Below, piece after piece: positions 46,171-54,903 of a stretch of 64,000 bases of DNA. The stretch comes from Castellaniella sp034675905 (lineage in GTDB: Bacteria > Pseudomonadota > Gammaproteobacteria > Burkholderiales > Burkholderiaceae_B). Each line of letters begins with the position of its first letter. Position 1 is the first letter of the stretch. A program made the position numbers and the translations under genes. The notes beneath the pieces are model-generated. The model was not told the DNA's origin and searched no databases. It worked only from the letters and a program-made list of their open reading frames with translations. The stretch covers positions 62,001 to 126,000 of the forward strand of contig NZ_JAUCCV010000004.1 in the NCBI RefSeq assembly GCF_034675905.1, read 5' to 3'.

Positions 46171-47130
46171 ATGCGCAAACGCCTGCCCAGCACCACGGCG
46201 CTCCAGGCCTTCGAGGCCGCCGCCCGCCATCAGAGCTTCACCCATGCCGCCCAGGAGCTGTCCCTGACCCAGGGGGCCATCTGCCGCCAGATCGCCAGCC
46301 TGGAAGCGTTTGTCGGCGTGCCCCTGTTCGACCGCGTCCGGCGCGGCGTGCGCCTGACCGATGCCGGTGAACGTTATGGCCGGCTGGTGCGCCGCCAGCT
46401 GGACACCATCGAACGCGACACCCTGGCCATCATGGCGCATCAGGGCGGCGGCGTGGTAGACCTGGCGGTCGTGCCGACCTTCGCCACCCGCTGGCTGCTG
46501 CCCCGGCTGGCCGACCCCCAGGCCCGCAGCCTGGGGTTGCAGGTGAATATGTCGACCCGTACCCGGCCGTTTCTGTTCGACGACACGGAATTCGATGCCG
46601 CCATTTATTCCGGCGACCCCGGCTGGCCCGGCACGCAGGCGTACTTTCTGATGCGCGAGAATCCGATGCCGGTCTGCAGCCCCCGGCTGGCCAACGGCCC
46701 GCTGGACGCCGCCGCCATCGCCGCCTTGCCCTTGCTGCAGCAAAGCACACGACCCGCCGCGTGGCGCGACTGGTTCGCCTCGGCGGGCGTGGCGGCGCCT
46801 GCCGACATGGCCGGCATGCGGCTGGAACTGTTTTCCATGCTGTCCCAGGCGGCGGCGGACGGCCTGGGCGTGGCACTGATTCCGCCCTTTCTGATCCAGC
46901 AAGAACTGGACTGCGGCGATCTGCACATCCTGAACCCGCACAGCGGCCCGATGCAAAGGGCCTTTCATCTGATCGTGCCAGAACGCAAGACCGCCCTGCC
47001 CGCCCTGGTGCAATTTCGCGATTGGCTTTGTGCCCAGGCGCAGTCCGACAGACCGCACCCAGGCGATACGGCTACAGCGCCTGCGCCGCCTGATCCAGGG
47101 ACTGCGCGAAGCGGTCCGCCAGTAGATTGA
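46171..47130 (+). CDS. LysR family regulator, probable GcdR-like activator of glutarate catabolism
   Basis: A 319-residue LysR protein of the GcvA-like branch. The N-terminal helix-turn-helix reads LQAFEAAARHQSFTHAAQELSLTQGAICRQI. The effector domain includes GLGVALIPPFLIQQEL. It is transcribed away from gcdH, the classic arrangement for a LysR activator and its target; GcdR in pseudomonads does this for glutarate. The last 59 bases overlap the convergent aminotransferase gene, and the final 25 or so residues are Pro/Ala-rich and extend past the usual family end. Confidence 0.85.
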   Translation: MRKRLPSTTALQAFEAAARHQSFTHAAQELSLTQGAICRQIASLEAFVGVPLFDRVRRGVRLTDAGERYGRLVRRQLDTIERDTLAIMAHQGGGVVDLAVVPTFATRWLLPRLADPQARSLGLQVNMSTRTRPFLFDDTEFDAAIYSGDPGWPGTQAYFLMRENPMPVCSPRLANGPLDAAAIAALPLLQQSTRPAAWRDWFASAGVAAPADMAGMRLELFSMLSQAAADGLGVALIPPFLIQQELDCGDLHILNPHSGPMQRAFHLIVPERKTALPALVQFRDWLCAQAQSDRPHPGDTATAPAPPDPGTARSGPPVD

Positions 47131-48433
47131 CTTGCGCCTCGGTGATGATCAACGGCGGGCAGAACGCCAGGCTATCCTGGATGCCGCGCAGAATCAGCCC
47201 ATTGGCCTGCGCCTGCCGCACCACGGCTGCCCCGGCCTTGCCCAGCGGATCAAAGGGCGTGCGGCCAGCCTTGTCCGCCACCAGCTCCACCGCTGCAATC
47301 AAGCCGACGCCGCGCACTTCCCCGACCAGGCGATGGCCGGACAGTTCGCGCAGGCGACGCTGCAGGACGGCGCCGACGGCAGCGGCATTCTCGACCAGGC
47401 CGCGCTCTTCGATGATGCGGATGTTTTCCAAAGCCACCGCCGTCGCCACCGGGTGCCCGCTGGCCGTGTAGCCATGGCCAAATGAACCCAGCTCGCCGCT
47501 GTGGCGGATCAGGACGGATGCGACCCTTTCATTCATCAACACCGCCGCCAAAGGCTGATAGGACGAAGTCAGCTGTTTGGACAAGGTCATGAAATCGGGC
47601 TCGATGCCGAAGCGTTCCGAGGCGAACATCTGGCCCGTGCGCCCAAAGCCGGTGATGACTTCGTCGGCGATCACCAGCACGTCGTATTTGCGGCAGACCG
47701 CCTGCATCTTCGGCCAATAGGCCTCGGGAGGCACGATCACGCCGCCCGCGCCCATGACAGGTTCGCCGATGAAAGCCGCCACGGTGTCGGGGCCTTCCTT
47801 CAGGATCAGCGCCTCCAGCTCAGCCGCCAGGCGGTCGCCGAACGCAGCTTCCGTTTCGCCCGGCAGCCCTTCACGGTACCAATGCGGGCAACGCACATGC
47901 CGGATCTGCGGCAGCGGCAGATCAAAGCTGCGGTGATTGCCGGCCAGTCCGGTCAGACTGGCCGATGCCACGGTCACGCCATGGTAGCCGCGTTCGCGGG
48001 CGATGATTTTTTTCTTTGCCGGACGGCCCAGCGCATTGTTGTAGTACCAGACCATCTTGACGATGGTGTCGTTGGCTTCGGACCCGGAATTGGTAAAGAA
48101 AGCCTGGGCCATGCGCCCGCCCGTCAGGCTGATCAATTTTTCGGCCAGCTCGATCGAAGGGATGTTCGATTTATGGGTGAAGGTGTGATAGAAGGGCAGA
48201 CGCTGCATCTGCTCGTAGGCCACCTGCGCCAGCCGAGGTTCGCTGAAGCCAACCGCCACGCTCCAGAGCCCGGCCATGCCCTCGATATACTGCTTGCCTT
48301 CCGTGTCGTACACATGGATTCCGTCGCCGCGATCCATGATGCAGGGGCCCTCCTCCCGGTGCCGCTGGGCATTGGTGTAGGAATGGAACTGATAGGCCAC
48401 ATCGTCGTGGGCCAGGCTGTCACGTGTACTCAT
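47072..48433 (-). CDS. Class III PLP-dependent omega-aminotransferase
   Basis: A 453-residue class III aminotransferase. It has GMAGLWSVAVGFSEPRLAQVAYEQM, the phosphate-binding FTNSGSEANDTIVKM, GYHGVTVASASLTG, PLP-stacking VIADEVITGFGRTG and the Schiff-base Lys in LSKQLTSSYQPLAAV. It resembles beta-alanine/putrescine:pyruvate transaminases rather than GabT. The start at 48433 has AAGGGA seven bases upstream. It follows the MocR regulator by 23 bases, probably in one transcript. Candidate donors are GABA, 5-aminovalerate, putrescine or cadaverine. Confidence 0.88.
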   Translation of the reverse strand: MSTRDSLAHDDVAYQFHSYTNAQRHREEGPCIMDRGDGIHVYDTEGKQYIEGMAGLWSVAVGFSEPRLAQVAYEQMQRLPFYHTFTHKSNIPSIELAEKLISLTGGRMAQAFFTNSGSEANDTIVKMVWYYNNALGRPAKKKIIARERGYHGVTVASASLTGLAGNHRSFDLPLPQIRHVRCPHWYREGLPGETEAAFGDRLAAELEALILKEGPDTVAAFIGEPVMGAGGVIVPPEAYWPKMQAVCRKYDVLVIADEVITGFGRTGQMFASERFGIEPDFMTLSKQLTSSYQPLAAVLMNERVASVLIRHSGELGSFGHGYTASGHPVATAVALENIRIIEERGLVENAAAVGAVLQRRLRELSGHRLVGEVRGVGLIAAVELVADKAGRTPFDPLGKAGAAVVRQAQANGLILRGIQDSLAFCPPLIITEAQVNLLADRFAQSLDQAAQAL

Positions 48434-48456
48434 CGCGGATTCCCTTTGGGACAAAG

Positions 48457-49947
48457 TTAAAGATAAGCGCCGACCACGCGGGCAAGCGTGTCGAAGGCGG
48501 GCCGGATGTCTTCCGGGCTGACCCCGGCATAACCCAGCAAAAGGCCGGGACGGGCATGTGTCCGTTCCAGGTAGTAAGTGCTCAGGGCGCGCGTCACCAC
48601 CCCCTGTTGCAAGGCGTCGCGCACCACCAGGGTGTCATCCACGCCATCGGGCAAAGCCAGGATCAGGTGCAGGCCGGCATCGCCGCCGATGATCTCCAGC
48701 GTCTGATCGAAATGCCGATGGATTTCGTCGATCAGGCAGGCGCGGCGCTCGGCATAACGGCGCCGGACGCGGCGGATATGCTGGGCCAAATGCCCCTCGC
48801 GCAGGAACTCGGCCAGCACCGCGTGGTTCATCATGTTGCCCTCGCGATACAGTTCGGCCACGGCATTGGCAAAGGCATCCGCCAGGGGTTCGGGCACCAC
48901 CATGAAGCCGACCCGCAAGCCGGGACACAGCGTTTTGCTGAAACTGCCCGCATACAGCACGCGCCCGGACTCATCCATGCCCTGCAAGGACGCCAGCGGC
49001 CGCGTGCCGTAGCGGAATTCGCTGTCGTAGTCGTCCTCGATGATCCAGCAGGACACCTGGCGCGCATATTCCAGCAGCATGCGCCGCCGCGCCAGGCTCA
49101 TCACCATGCCCAGCGGATACTGGTGCGAAGGCGCCACCACGATCAGGCGCGGCGGACGGGCATATTCGGCTTCGCCAGGCCAGATGCCTTCCGCATCGAC
49201 GCGCACCGGCACCAGACGCAGGCCGGCAGTCAGCAGCAGATTGCGCACCCCCCAATAGGCGGGCTCTTCGATCCAGACCGTATCGCCCGGATCGCACAGC
49301 AGTCGGGCGGCCACGTCGATGCCCTGGTGAATGCCGGTCGTCATGACGACCTGCTGGGCGGAACTGCGCACCGCGCGCACGCTGCCGAGGTAATCCGAAA
49401 TCGCCTGGCGGACGGGGCCATAGCCACCGGCGGGGGCATACCGCATCAGATCCCAGGGTTCGCTGCGCCACAGGCGATTCTGAATCCTGGACCAGGTTTT
49501 CAGCGGAAATTCCCGCACATCCGGAATCCCCGGCATAAAGGCGCCCGCCTGCAGATTGGAGAACCCCAACCGCGATACCAGTCCACGTCCTCGACGCGAC
49601 AAATGATGCACACCGTCCGGATGGGCCGCCTCCTGGGCGAGCGTGTCCTCCGGCGCGGCGGGAGCATCCAGCAGATCCTGGCTGATGTCCTGAACATAGG
49701 TGCCGCGGCCTACGCCAGCGCGCACATAGCCTTCCTCGGACAACTGCTCGTACACCTGCAGCACCGTATTGCGCGCGATCCCCAGATCAGCAGCCAGATC
49801 CCGGGACGACGGCAGGCGGGAACCCGCCGTCAGACGGCCTTCCAGAATGGCTCTACAGATCAACTGATACAAACGACGATAGGCAGGACTATCCCCTAGG
49901 CTATCGAAGTGCTGGAGCAACCATTCAGAGAGAATAAAGGATTCCAA
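48457..49947 (-). CDS. MocR/GabR-type regulator (GntR helix-turn-helix fused to aminotransferase fold)
   Basis: A 496-residue regulator. Residues about 10-85 are a GntR winged helix (LYQLICRAILEGRLTAGSRLPSSRDLAADLG). The rest is a class I aminotransferase fold with the PLP lysine in GSFSKTLCPGLRVGF. Family members sense PLP adducts of amino acids such as GABA. The start appears to be TTG at 49947 with GGAG five bases before it; no in-frame ATG lies nearby. It is divergent from gabT with a 105-base gap carrying a direct repeat, the arrangement of gabR-gabT systems. Confidence 0.9.
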   Translation of the reverse strand: MESFILSEWLLQHFDSLGDSPAYRRLYQLICRAILEGRLTAGSRLPSSRDLAADLGIARNTVLQVYEQLSEEGYVRAGVGRGTYVQDISQDLLDAPAAPEDTLAQEAAHPDGVHHLSRRGRGLVSRLGFSNLQAGAFMPGIPDVREFPLKTWSRIQNRLWRSEPWDLMRYAPAGGYGPVRQAISDYLGSVRAVRSSAQQVVMTTGIHQGIDVAARLLCDPGDTVWIEEPAYWGVRNLLLTAGLRLVPVRVDAEGIWPGEAEYARPPRLIVVAPSHQYPLGMVMSLARRRMLLEYARQVSCWIIEDDYDSEFRYGTRPLASLQGMDESGRVLYAGSFSKTLCPGLRVGFMVVPEPLADAFANAVAELYREGNMMNHAVLAEFLREGHLAQHIRRVRRRYAERRACLIDEIHRHFDQTLEIIGGDAGLHLILALPDGVDDTLVVRDALQQGVVTRALSTYYLERTHARPGLLLGYAGVSPEDIRPAFDTLARVVGAYL

Positions 49948-49949
49948 AT

Positions 49950-50007
49950 TGGCTCCATTGATTTTATTTAAATGGGTCTATTTGATAAACCAAAAGATCA
50001 GTATAGT
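49950..50007. promoter_or_regulatory. MocR-type direct-repeat operator and gabT promoter
   Basis: TGGCTCCATTGAT (49950-49962) and TGGGTCTATTTGAT (49973-49986) are imperfect direct repeats 23 bases apart. The TGGnTCnA core recalls half-sites of MocR regulators such as PdxR. The second repeat sits at the -35 position of a TATAGT -10 element (50002-50007) reading towards gabT, as for GabR-activated promoters. The first repeat abuts the TTG start of the regulator, allowing autorepression. Confidence 0.55.
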
Positions 50008-50052
50008 GAAAAAAAATCAGCGCGGAAATACCCCGCCAATCTGGAGACAAAC

Positions 50053-51315
50053 ATGACAGACCTGAATCAGGACTGGCAGCGGCGCAAAAACACCGCCATT
50101 CCCAACGGCATCGGCATCACTTGCGATTTCTATGCCAAACGCGCCCTGAACGCGGAATTGTGGGACGTGGAAGGCCGCCGCTACATCGACTTCGCCGCCG
50201 GCATCGCCGTGGCCAACACGGGACACTGCCACCCCCGCATCGTGCAGGCGATCCGCGACCAACTCGACGCCTTCACCCACACGGCTTTTCAGGTCGCGCC
50301 CTACGGCTCGTATGTCCAGCTGGCTGAACGCCTCAATCGCCTGACGCCAGGCAGCTACGCCAAAAAGACCGCCTTTTTCACCACCGGCGCCGAAGCGCTG
50401 GAAAACGCCGTCAAGATCGCCCGCGCCGCGACGGGCCGCACCGGCGTCATCGCCTTTTCCGGCGCATTCCATGGCCGCACTTTCATGGGCATGGCGCTGA
50501 CCGGCAAGGTCGCCCCCTACAAACAGGACTTCGGCCCGCTGCCCGCCGAGGTCTATCACATCCCCTTTCCCTGCGCCCTGGATGGCGTGACGGTGCAGGA
50601 TTCCCTGAAGGCGCTGGATCTGCTGTTCAAGGCCGACATCAGCCCCAAACGGGTCGCCGCCATCGTCATCGAACCGGTTCAGGGCGAAGGCGGCTTCAAT
50701 GTCGCGCCGCCAGAATTGCTGCAGGCCTTGCGCCAGCGCTGCGACGAGCACGGCATCCTGCTGATCGCCGACGAGGTCCAGACCGGCTTTGCCCGCACCG
50801 GCAAGATGTTCGCCATCGAACACTCCGGCGTGACACCCGACCTGATCACCATGGCCAAAAGTCTGGCAGGCGGCATGCCGCTGTCAGGCGTGTGCGGCCG
50901 GGCGGAACTGATGGACGCAGCCCCGCGCGGATCGCTGGGCGGCACATACGCAGGCAACCCGCTGGCCATCGCCGCCGCCCTGGCGGTACTGGACATCATC
51001 GACGACGAAGGGCTGATCGCCCGCGCAGACATGCTGGGCCGCCGCCTGAAACTGGCGCTGGCAGAGCGCAAACACCCCCGCATCGCCGATATCCGCGGAC
51101 TGGGCGCCATGGTCGCCGCCGAATTCCGTCACCCGGATGGCCGCCCCGACCCCGACACAGCCGCCGGCATCCAGCGGCGCGCCCTGGAACACGGCCTGAT
51201 CCTGCTGACCTGCGGCGCTTACGGCAACGTCATCCGCTTTCTGTTCCCCCTGACAATCCCGGATGGCCTGCTGGACGACGGTCTGGCTATCCTAATGGAT
51301 GCCATGGCTGCATAA
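50053..51315 (+). CDS. gabT: 4-aminobutyrate--2-oxoglutarate transaminase
   Basis: A 420-residue class III aminotransferase with the GabT pattern: YIDFAAGIAVANTGHCHPRIV, FFTTGAEALENAVKIAR, AFHGRTFMGMALTGK, EPVQGEGGFNVAP, LIADEVQTGFARTG and the PLP lysine in TMAKSLAGGMPLSG. It converts GABA, and usually 5-aminovalerate, to the semialdehyde. The start at 50053 is preceded by GGAGA; an upstream in-frame ATG lacks family homology. It is followed after 45 bases by the ABC transporter genes. No semialdehyde dehydrogenase (gabD) gene is in the window. Confidence 0.93.
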   Translation: MTDLNQDWQRRKNTAIPNGIGITCDFYAKRALNAELWDVEGRRYIDFAAGIAVANTGHCHPRIVQAIRDQLDAFTHTAFQVAPYGSYVQLAERLNRLTPGSYAKKTAFFTTGAEALENAVKIARAATGRTGVIAFSGAFHGRTFMGMALTGKVAPYKQDFGPLPAEVYHIPFPCALDGVTVQDSLKALDLLFKADISPKRVAAIVIEPVQGEGGFNVAPPELLQALRQRCDEHGILLIADEVQTGFARTGKMFAIEHSGVTPDLITMAKSLAGGMPLSGVCGRAELMDAAPRGSLGGTYAGNPLAIAAALAVLDIIDDEGLIARADMLGRRLKLALAERKHPRIADIRGLGAMVAAEFRHPDGRPDPDTAAGIQRRALEHGLILLTCGAYGNVIRFLFPLTIPDGLLDDGLAILMDAMAA

Positions 51316-51360
51316 GCCTGAACCACCCCGATCACCCGCCCCCCCCGGAGACCGCCCCTG

Positions 51361-52452
51361 ATGTCTGCCGTTACCTCCCCCGAACCCCTGGTCCGATTCC
51401 AGGGCGTCCAGAAATCCTATGACGGAAGTCATCTGGTCGTCCGGGATCTCAACCTCGATATCTATCCCGGCGAATTCCTGTCGCTGCTGGGTCCGTCAGG
51501 GTCCGGCAAGACCACCTGCCTGATGATGCTCGCCGGTTTTGAATCCCCAACCCAGGGAGACATACTGCTCGAAGGACGCCGCCTGAACGACGTGCCGCCC
51601 CACCACCGCAACCTGGGCATGGTGTTCCAGAACTACGCCCTGTTTCCCCACATGACGGTGGAACGCAACCTGGAATACCCCCTGAAGGTCCGCAAAATGC
51701 CTGCATCCCAACGCGCGCAGCGTGTCCACGACGCGCTGTCCATGGTGCAGATGCAGGATTTTGCCAAACGCTATCCCGCGCAGCTATCGGGCGGCCAGCA
51801 GCAACGCATCGCCCTGGCGCGCGCCCTGGTGTTCGAACCCAAGATCGTGCTCATGGACGAACCATTGGGCGCGCTGGACAAACAGCTGCGCGAACACATG
51901 CAGCTCGAACTCAAGGCGCTGCACCGGAAACTGGGCATCACCTTTGTCTATGTCACCCACGACCAGAGCGAAGCCCTGACCATGAGCAACCGCATTGCGG
52001 TCTTCAACCAGGGCATCATCCAGCAGGTCTGCAGCGCCGACACGCTATACGAATCTCCCAATAATCGCTTCGTGGCCGGATTCGTAGGCGACAGCAACCA
52101 GTTCCCCGGCACCGTCCGCGCCCGGGACGGCGACTGGTGCGACGTGGAAATCACCGGCGGCCCGCAGCTGCGCGGCCTCAATGTCCAGGGCCTGGACGCC
52201 GGCAGCGCCTGTGTCATCGCCATGCGCCCCGAACGCATCCAGCCCGCTGCCGCGGACGGCCCCAACAGCTTTCATGCCAGCGCCGTCGATGAAGTCTATT
52301 TCGGCGATCACGTCCGCCTGCGCTGCCGCCTGGGCGACAGCGATACCTTTTTCGTCAAAATGCCCCTGGCCGCGGATGCCGGGATGCACACCCAGGGCGC
52401 CCGCATCCCGCTGCGGATCGACCCTGAACACGTCCGTGTTTTCCTCCCCTGA
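51361..52452 (+). CDS. ABC transporter ATP-binding protein (PotA-like; polyamine/omega-amino acid)
   Basis: A 363-residue ATPase. It has Walker A GPSGSGKTT, signature LSGGQQQR, Walker B IVLMDEPLGALDKQLRE and the H-loop VTHDQSEALTMSNRIAVF. A C-terminal TOBE domain (about 275-363) matches the spermidine/putrescine branch. It is first in an ATPase-binding protein-permease-permease set downstream of gabT. The clustering recalls the AgtABCD transporter for GABA and 5-aminovalerate in Pseudomonas aeruginosa; the substrate here is inferred. Confidence 0.9.
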   Translation: MSAVTSPEPLVRFQGVQKSYDGSHLVVRDLNLDIYPGEFLSLLGPSGSGKTTCLMMLAGFESPTQGDILLEGRRLNDVPPHHRNLGMVFQNYALFPHMTVERNLEYPLKVRKMPASQRAQRVHDALSMVQMQDFAKRYPAQLSGGQQQRIALARALVFEPKIVLMDEPLGALDKQLREHMQLELKALHRKLGITFVYVTHDQSEALTMSNRIAVFNQGIIQQVCSADTLYESPNNRFVAGFVGDSNQFPGTVRARDGDWCDVEITGGPQLRGLNVQGLDAGSACVIAMRPERIQPAAADGPNSFHASAVDEVYFGDHVRLRCRLGDSDTFFVKMPLAADAGMHTQGARIPLRIDPEHVRVFLP

Positions 52453-52488
52453 AGCCTCACACCACACTAATACCACAGGAGACATTCC

Positions 52489-53532
52489 ATGAAAAAACAG
52501 ACCCTTCTGACGGCGCTCGCCGTCACAGTCCCCCTGGCGCTGTTCCAGACCCCCACTCAGGCGCGTGACCTGACGGTGGTCAATTTTGGCGGCGCCAACG
52601 GCGACGCCCAAACGGCCGCCTTCATCCAGCCGTTCGAAAAAGAAACCGGCACCAAGATCATCCCCGTGGCCTATAACGGCGAACAGGCCAAGGTCAAGGC
52701 CATGGTCCAGTCCAACAACGTCGTCTGGGACGCCGTCGAGGTCGAGACCGGCGACCTGGGCCGCGGCTGTGACGAAGGCCTGTACGAAAACATCGATTGG
52801 GCATCCATCCTGAACAAGGGCGACATGGTGCGCGGCGCCCTGATGTACTGCGGAGTGGGCACCTTCGTCTGGTCCACGGCGCTGGCCTACAACGCCGACA
52901 AGCTCAAGACCGCGCCCACCGGCTGGGCCGACTTCTGGGACGTCAAGAAATTTCCCGGGAAACGCGGCCTGCGCAAAGGCGCCCATTACAACGTCGAATT
53001 CGCGTTGATGGCCGACGGCGTGCCCACAGAAGATGTCTACAAGGTGCTGGCAACCCCCGAAGGCGTAGACCGCGCCTTCAAGAAACTCGACGAACTCAAG
53101 CCCCACATCCAATGGTGGGAAGCCGGCGCCCAGCCGCCGCAAATGTTGTCGGCCGGCGACGTGGTGATGTCAGCCGCCTATAACGGACGCATCGACGCCG
53201 CACAACGCGAAGGCCAGCCCCTGAAGGTTGTCTGGAACCAAAGCGTCTACGACTTCGACTATTGGGTCATCCCTGTCGGATCTACCAACAAGGACAAGGC
53301 GATCGAGTTCATCCGCTACGCCAGCTCGCCCAAGGCCCAGGCCGCCTACTCGCAGCACATCGCCTACGGCCCGGTCAGCAAGCAAGCCATCGGCATGCTC
53401 AGCCCGGACGTCCTGGCCAATGTGCCCAATTCGCCGGCCAACGCACGCAACGCCCTGTTCAATAATCTCGAATTCTGGACCGACCACGGCGAAGAACTCG
53501 AACAGCGCTTCACGGCCTGGGCCGCCCGCTGA
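52489..53532 (+). CDS. ABC transporter periplasmic binding protein (PotD/PotF-like)
   Basis: A 347-residue secreted protein. Signal peptide MKKQTLLTALAVTVPLALFQTPTQA is followed by RDLTVVNFGGANGDAQTAAFIQPFEKETG and VWDAVEVETGDLGRGCDEG. TFVWSTALAYNADKL and the aromatic WWEAGAQPPQMLSAGDVVMSAAYNGR fit the polyamine/GABA-binding group. AGGAGA lies eight bases before the ATG. Two cysteines (in RGCDEG and MYCGVG) might form a disulfide. Confidence 0.9.
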   Translation: MKKQTLLTALAVTVPLALFQTPTQARDLTVVNFGGANGDAQTAAFIQPFEKETGTKIIPVAYNGEQAKVKAMVQSNNVVWDAVEVETGDLGRGCDEGLYENIDWASILNKGDMVRGALMYCGVGTFVWSTALAYNADKLKTAPTGWADFWDVKKFPGKRGLRKGAHYNVEFALMADGVPTEDVYKVLATPEGVDRAFKKLDELKPHIQWWEAGAQPPQMLSAGDVVMSAAYNGRIDAAQREGQPLKVVWNQSVYDFDYWVIPVGSTNKDKAIEFIRYASSPKAQAAYSQHIAYGPVSKQAIGMLSPDVLANVPNSPANARNALFNNLEFWTDHGEELEQRFTAWAAR

Positions 53533-53590
53533 TCCCGCATACGGGGTGGCCTGATGGCCATCCCGTCCCTTTTCACGTCAGGATACTGCC

Positions 53591-54826
53591 ATGGACACGA
53601 CCTTTGACGATCCCGCCGCCATCCGGCGCTCGATGCAAGCCGCCCAGCGAAAGAAAACCTGGCGCGCGATGTTGCTGGTCGGCCCCCTGGCCGTATTCCT
53701 GCTGATTGTTTTCATCATCCCCATCGCATCCCTGCTGACGCGTGCCGTCGACAATCCCGAAGTCATCGACACCCTGCCCCACACGCTGCAGGCCCTGTCC
53801 GACTGGGACGGCAGCAGCCAGCCGCCGGATGCGGCTTTCCAGGCCCTGGCACAGGACCTGGGCAATGCCAAAAGCACCCCTGCCGCCGGCGAATTGGCGC
53901 GGCGGCTGAATTACGAAATCTCGGGCTACCGGTCGCTGATCTTCAAGACACTGCGCCGCCTGCCTTTTCCGGCCGCAGATGCGGCCGACGCGCGCACACG
54001 GCTGATCGACCTGGACAAGCGTTGGGCCGATCCCGCGTACTGGGCAGTCATCGCCAGCAACGATAAGTCCTGGACCCCCTACTACCTGCTGACCTCCCTG
54101 GACCTCAAACTGGACGCCAAGGGCAGCATCGTATCCGTCCCGCCGGACACTTCGGCCTTCCAGGAAATTTTTTCACGCACGTTCATCATCAGCGCAATCG
54201 TCACCCTGATCGCGCTCGCCCTGGGCTACCCCCTGGCTTACTGGATCACACGCCTGCCTAAACGCCGGGCGAATCTGGTCCTGATCTGCATCCTGATTCC
54301 CTTCTGGACATCCGTGCTGGTGCGCATCGCCGCGTGGGTGGTCCTGTTGCAACGCGAAGGCCTGATCAACAGCGCCCTGAGCGGACTGGGGCTGATCGAT
54401 CAGCCGCTGCCCCTGCTCTTCAACCGCCTGGGCGTCTATATCGCCATGGTCCATATCCTGCTGCCCTTCATGGTGCTGCCCCTGTACAGCGTCATGCAAT
54501 CGGTGCCGCCCACCTACCAGCGGGCCGCGATATCCCTGGGCAGCCACCCTTTCGCCGCTTTCTGGCGCATCTATGTCCCGCAAACCTACCCGGGCATCGC
54601 CGCCGGGTCCCTGCTGGTGTTCATCATCGCCATCGGCTACTACATCACGCCGGCCCTGCTGGGCGGCGCGGCGGACCAGATGATCAGCTACTACGTCGCC
54701 TATTTCACCAACCAGACCATCAACTGGGGCATGGCCAGCGCGCTGGGACTGATTCTGCTGGCAGGTACGCTGGTGCTCTACGCCTTGTACCGCAGGATCT
54801 CCGGCAAGGAACTGGCACTGAATTAA
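53591..54826 (+). CDS. ABC transporter permease (PotB-like) with extra periplasmic segment
   Basis: A 411-residue inner-membrane protein. TM1 is at about 28-50 (LVGPLAVFLLIVFIIPIASLL). Some 135 residues follow (about 53-190) before the next helix FIISAIVTLIALALGYPLAYWI, instead of the short loop of PotB. The coupling loop reads PPTYQRAAISLGSHPFAAFWRIYVPQ. The insertion is charged, without cysteine, and predicted periplasmic. Long permeases of this type occur in a polyamine/GABA subgroup. It pairs with the next gene. Confidence 0.9.
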   Translation: MDTTFDDPAAIRRSMQAAQRKKTWRAMLLVGPLAVFLLIVFIIPIASLLTRAVDNPEVIDTLPHTLQALSDWDGSSQPPDAAFQALAQDLGNAKSTPAAGELARRLNYEISGYRSLIFKTLRRLPFPAADAADARTRLIDLDKRWADPAYWAVIASNDKSWTPYYLLTSLDLKLDAKGSIVSVPPDTSAFQEIFSRTFIISAIVTLIALALGYPLAYWITRLPKRRANLVLICILIPFWTSVLVRIAAWVVLLQREGLINSALSGLGLIDQPLPLLFNRLGVYIAMVHILLPFMVLPLYSVMQSVPPTYQRAAISLGSHPFAAFWRIYVPQTYPGIAAGSLLVFIIAIGYYITPALLGGAADQMISYYVAYFTNQTINWGMASALGLILLAGTLVLYALYRRISGKELALN

Positions 54827-54903
54827 CACACGGACCCCGAACATCGGAACCGCCGCCGGCCGCACGCCACGCGGTTCCCTCTTTGAAGGCCTGAAGGACG
54901 ATC

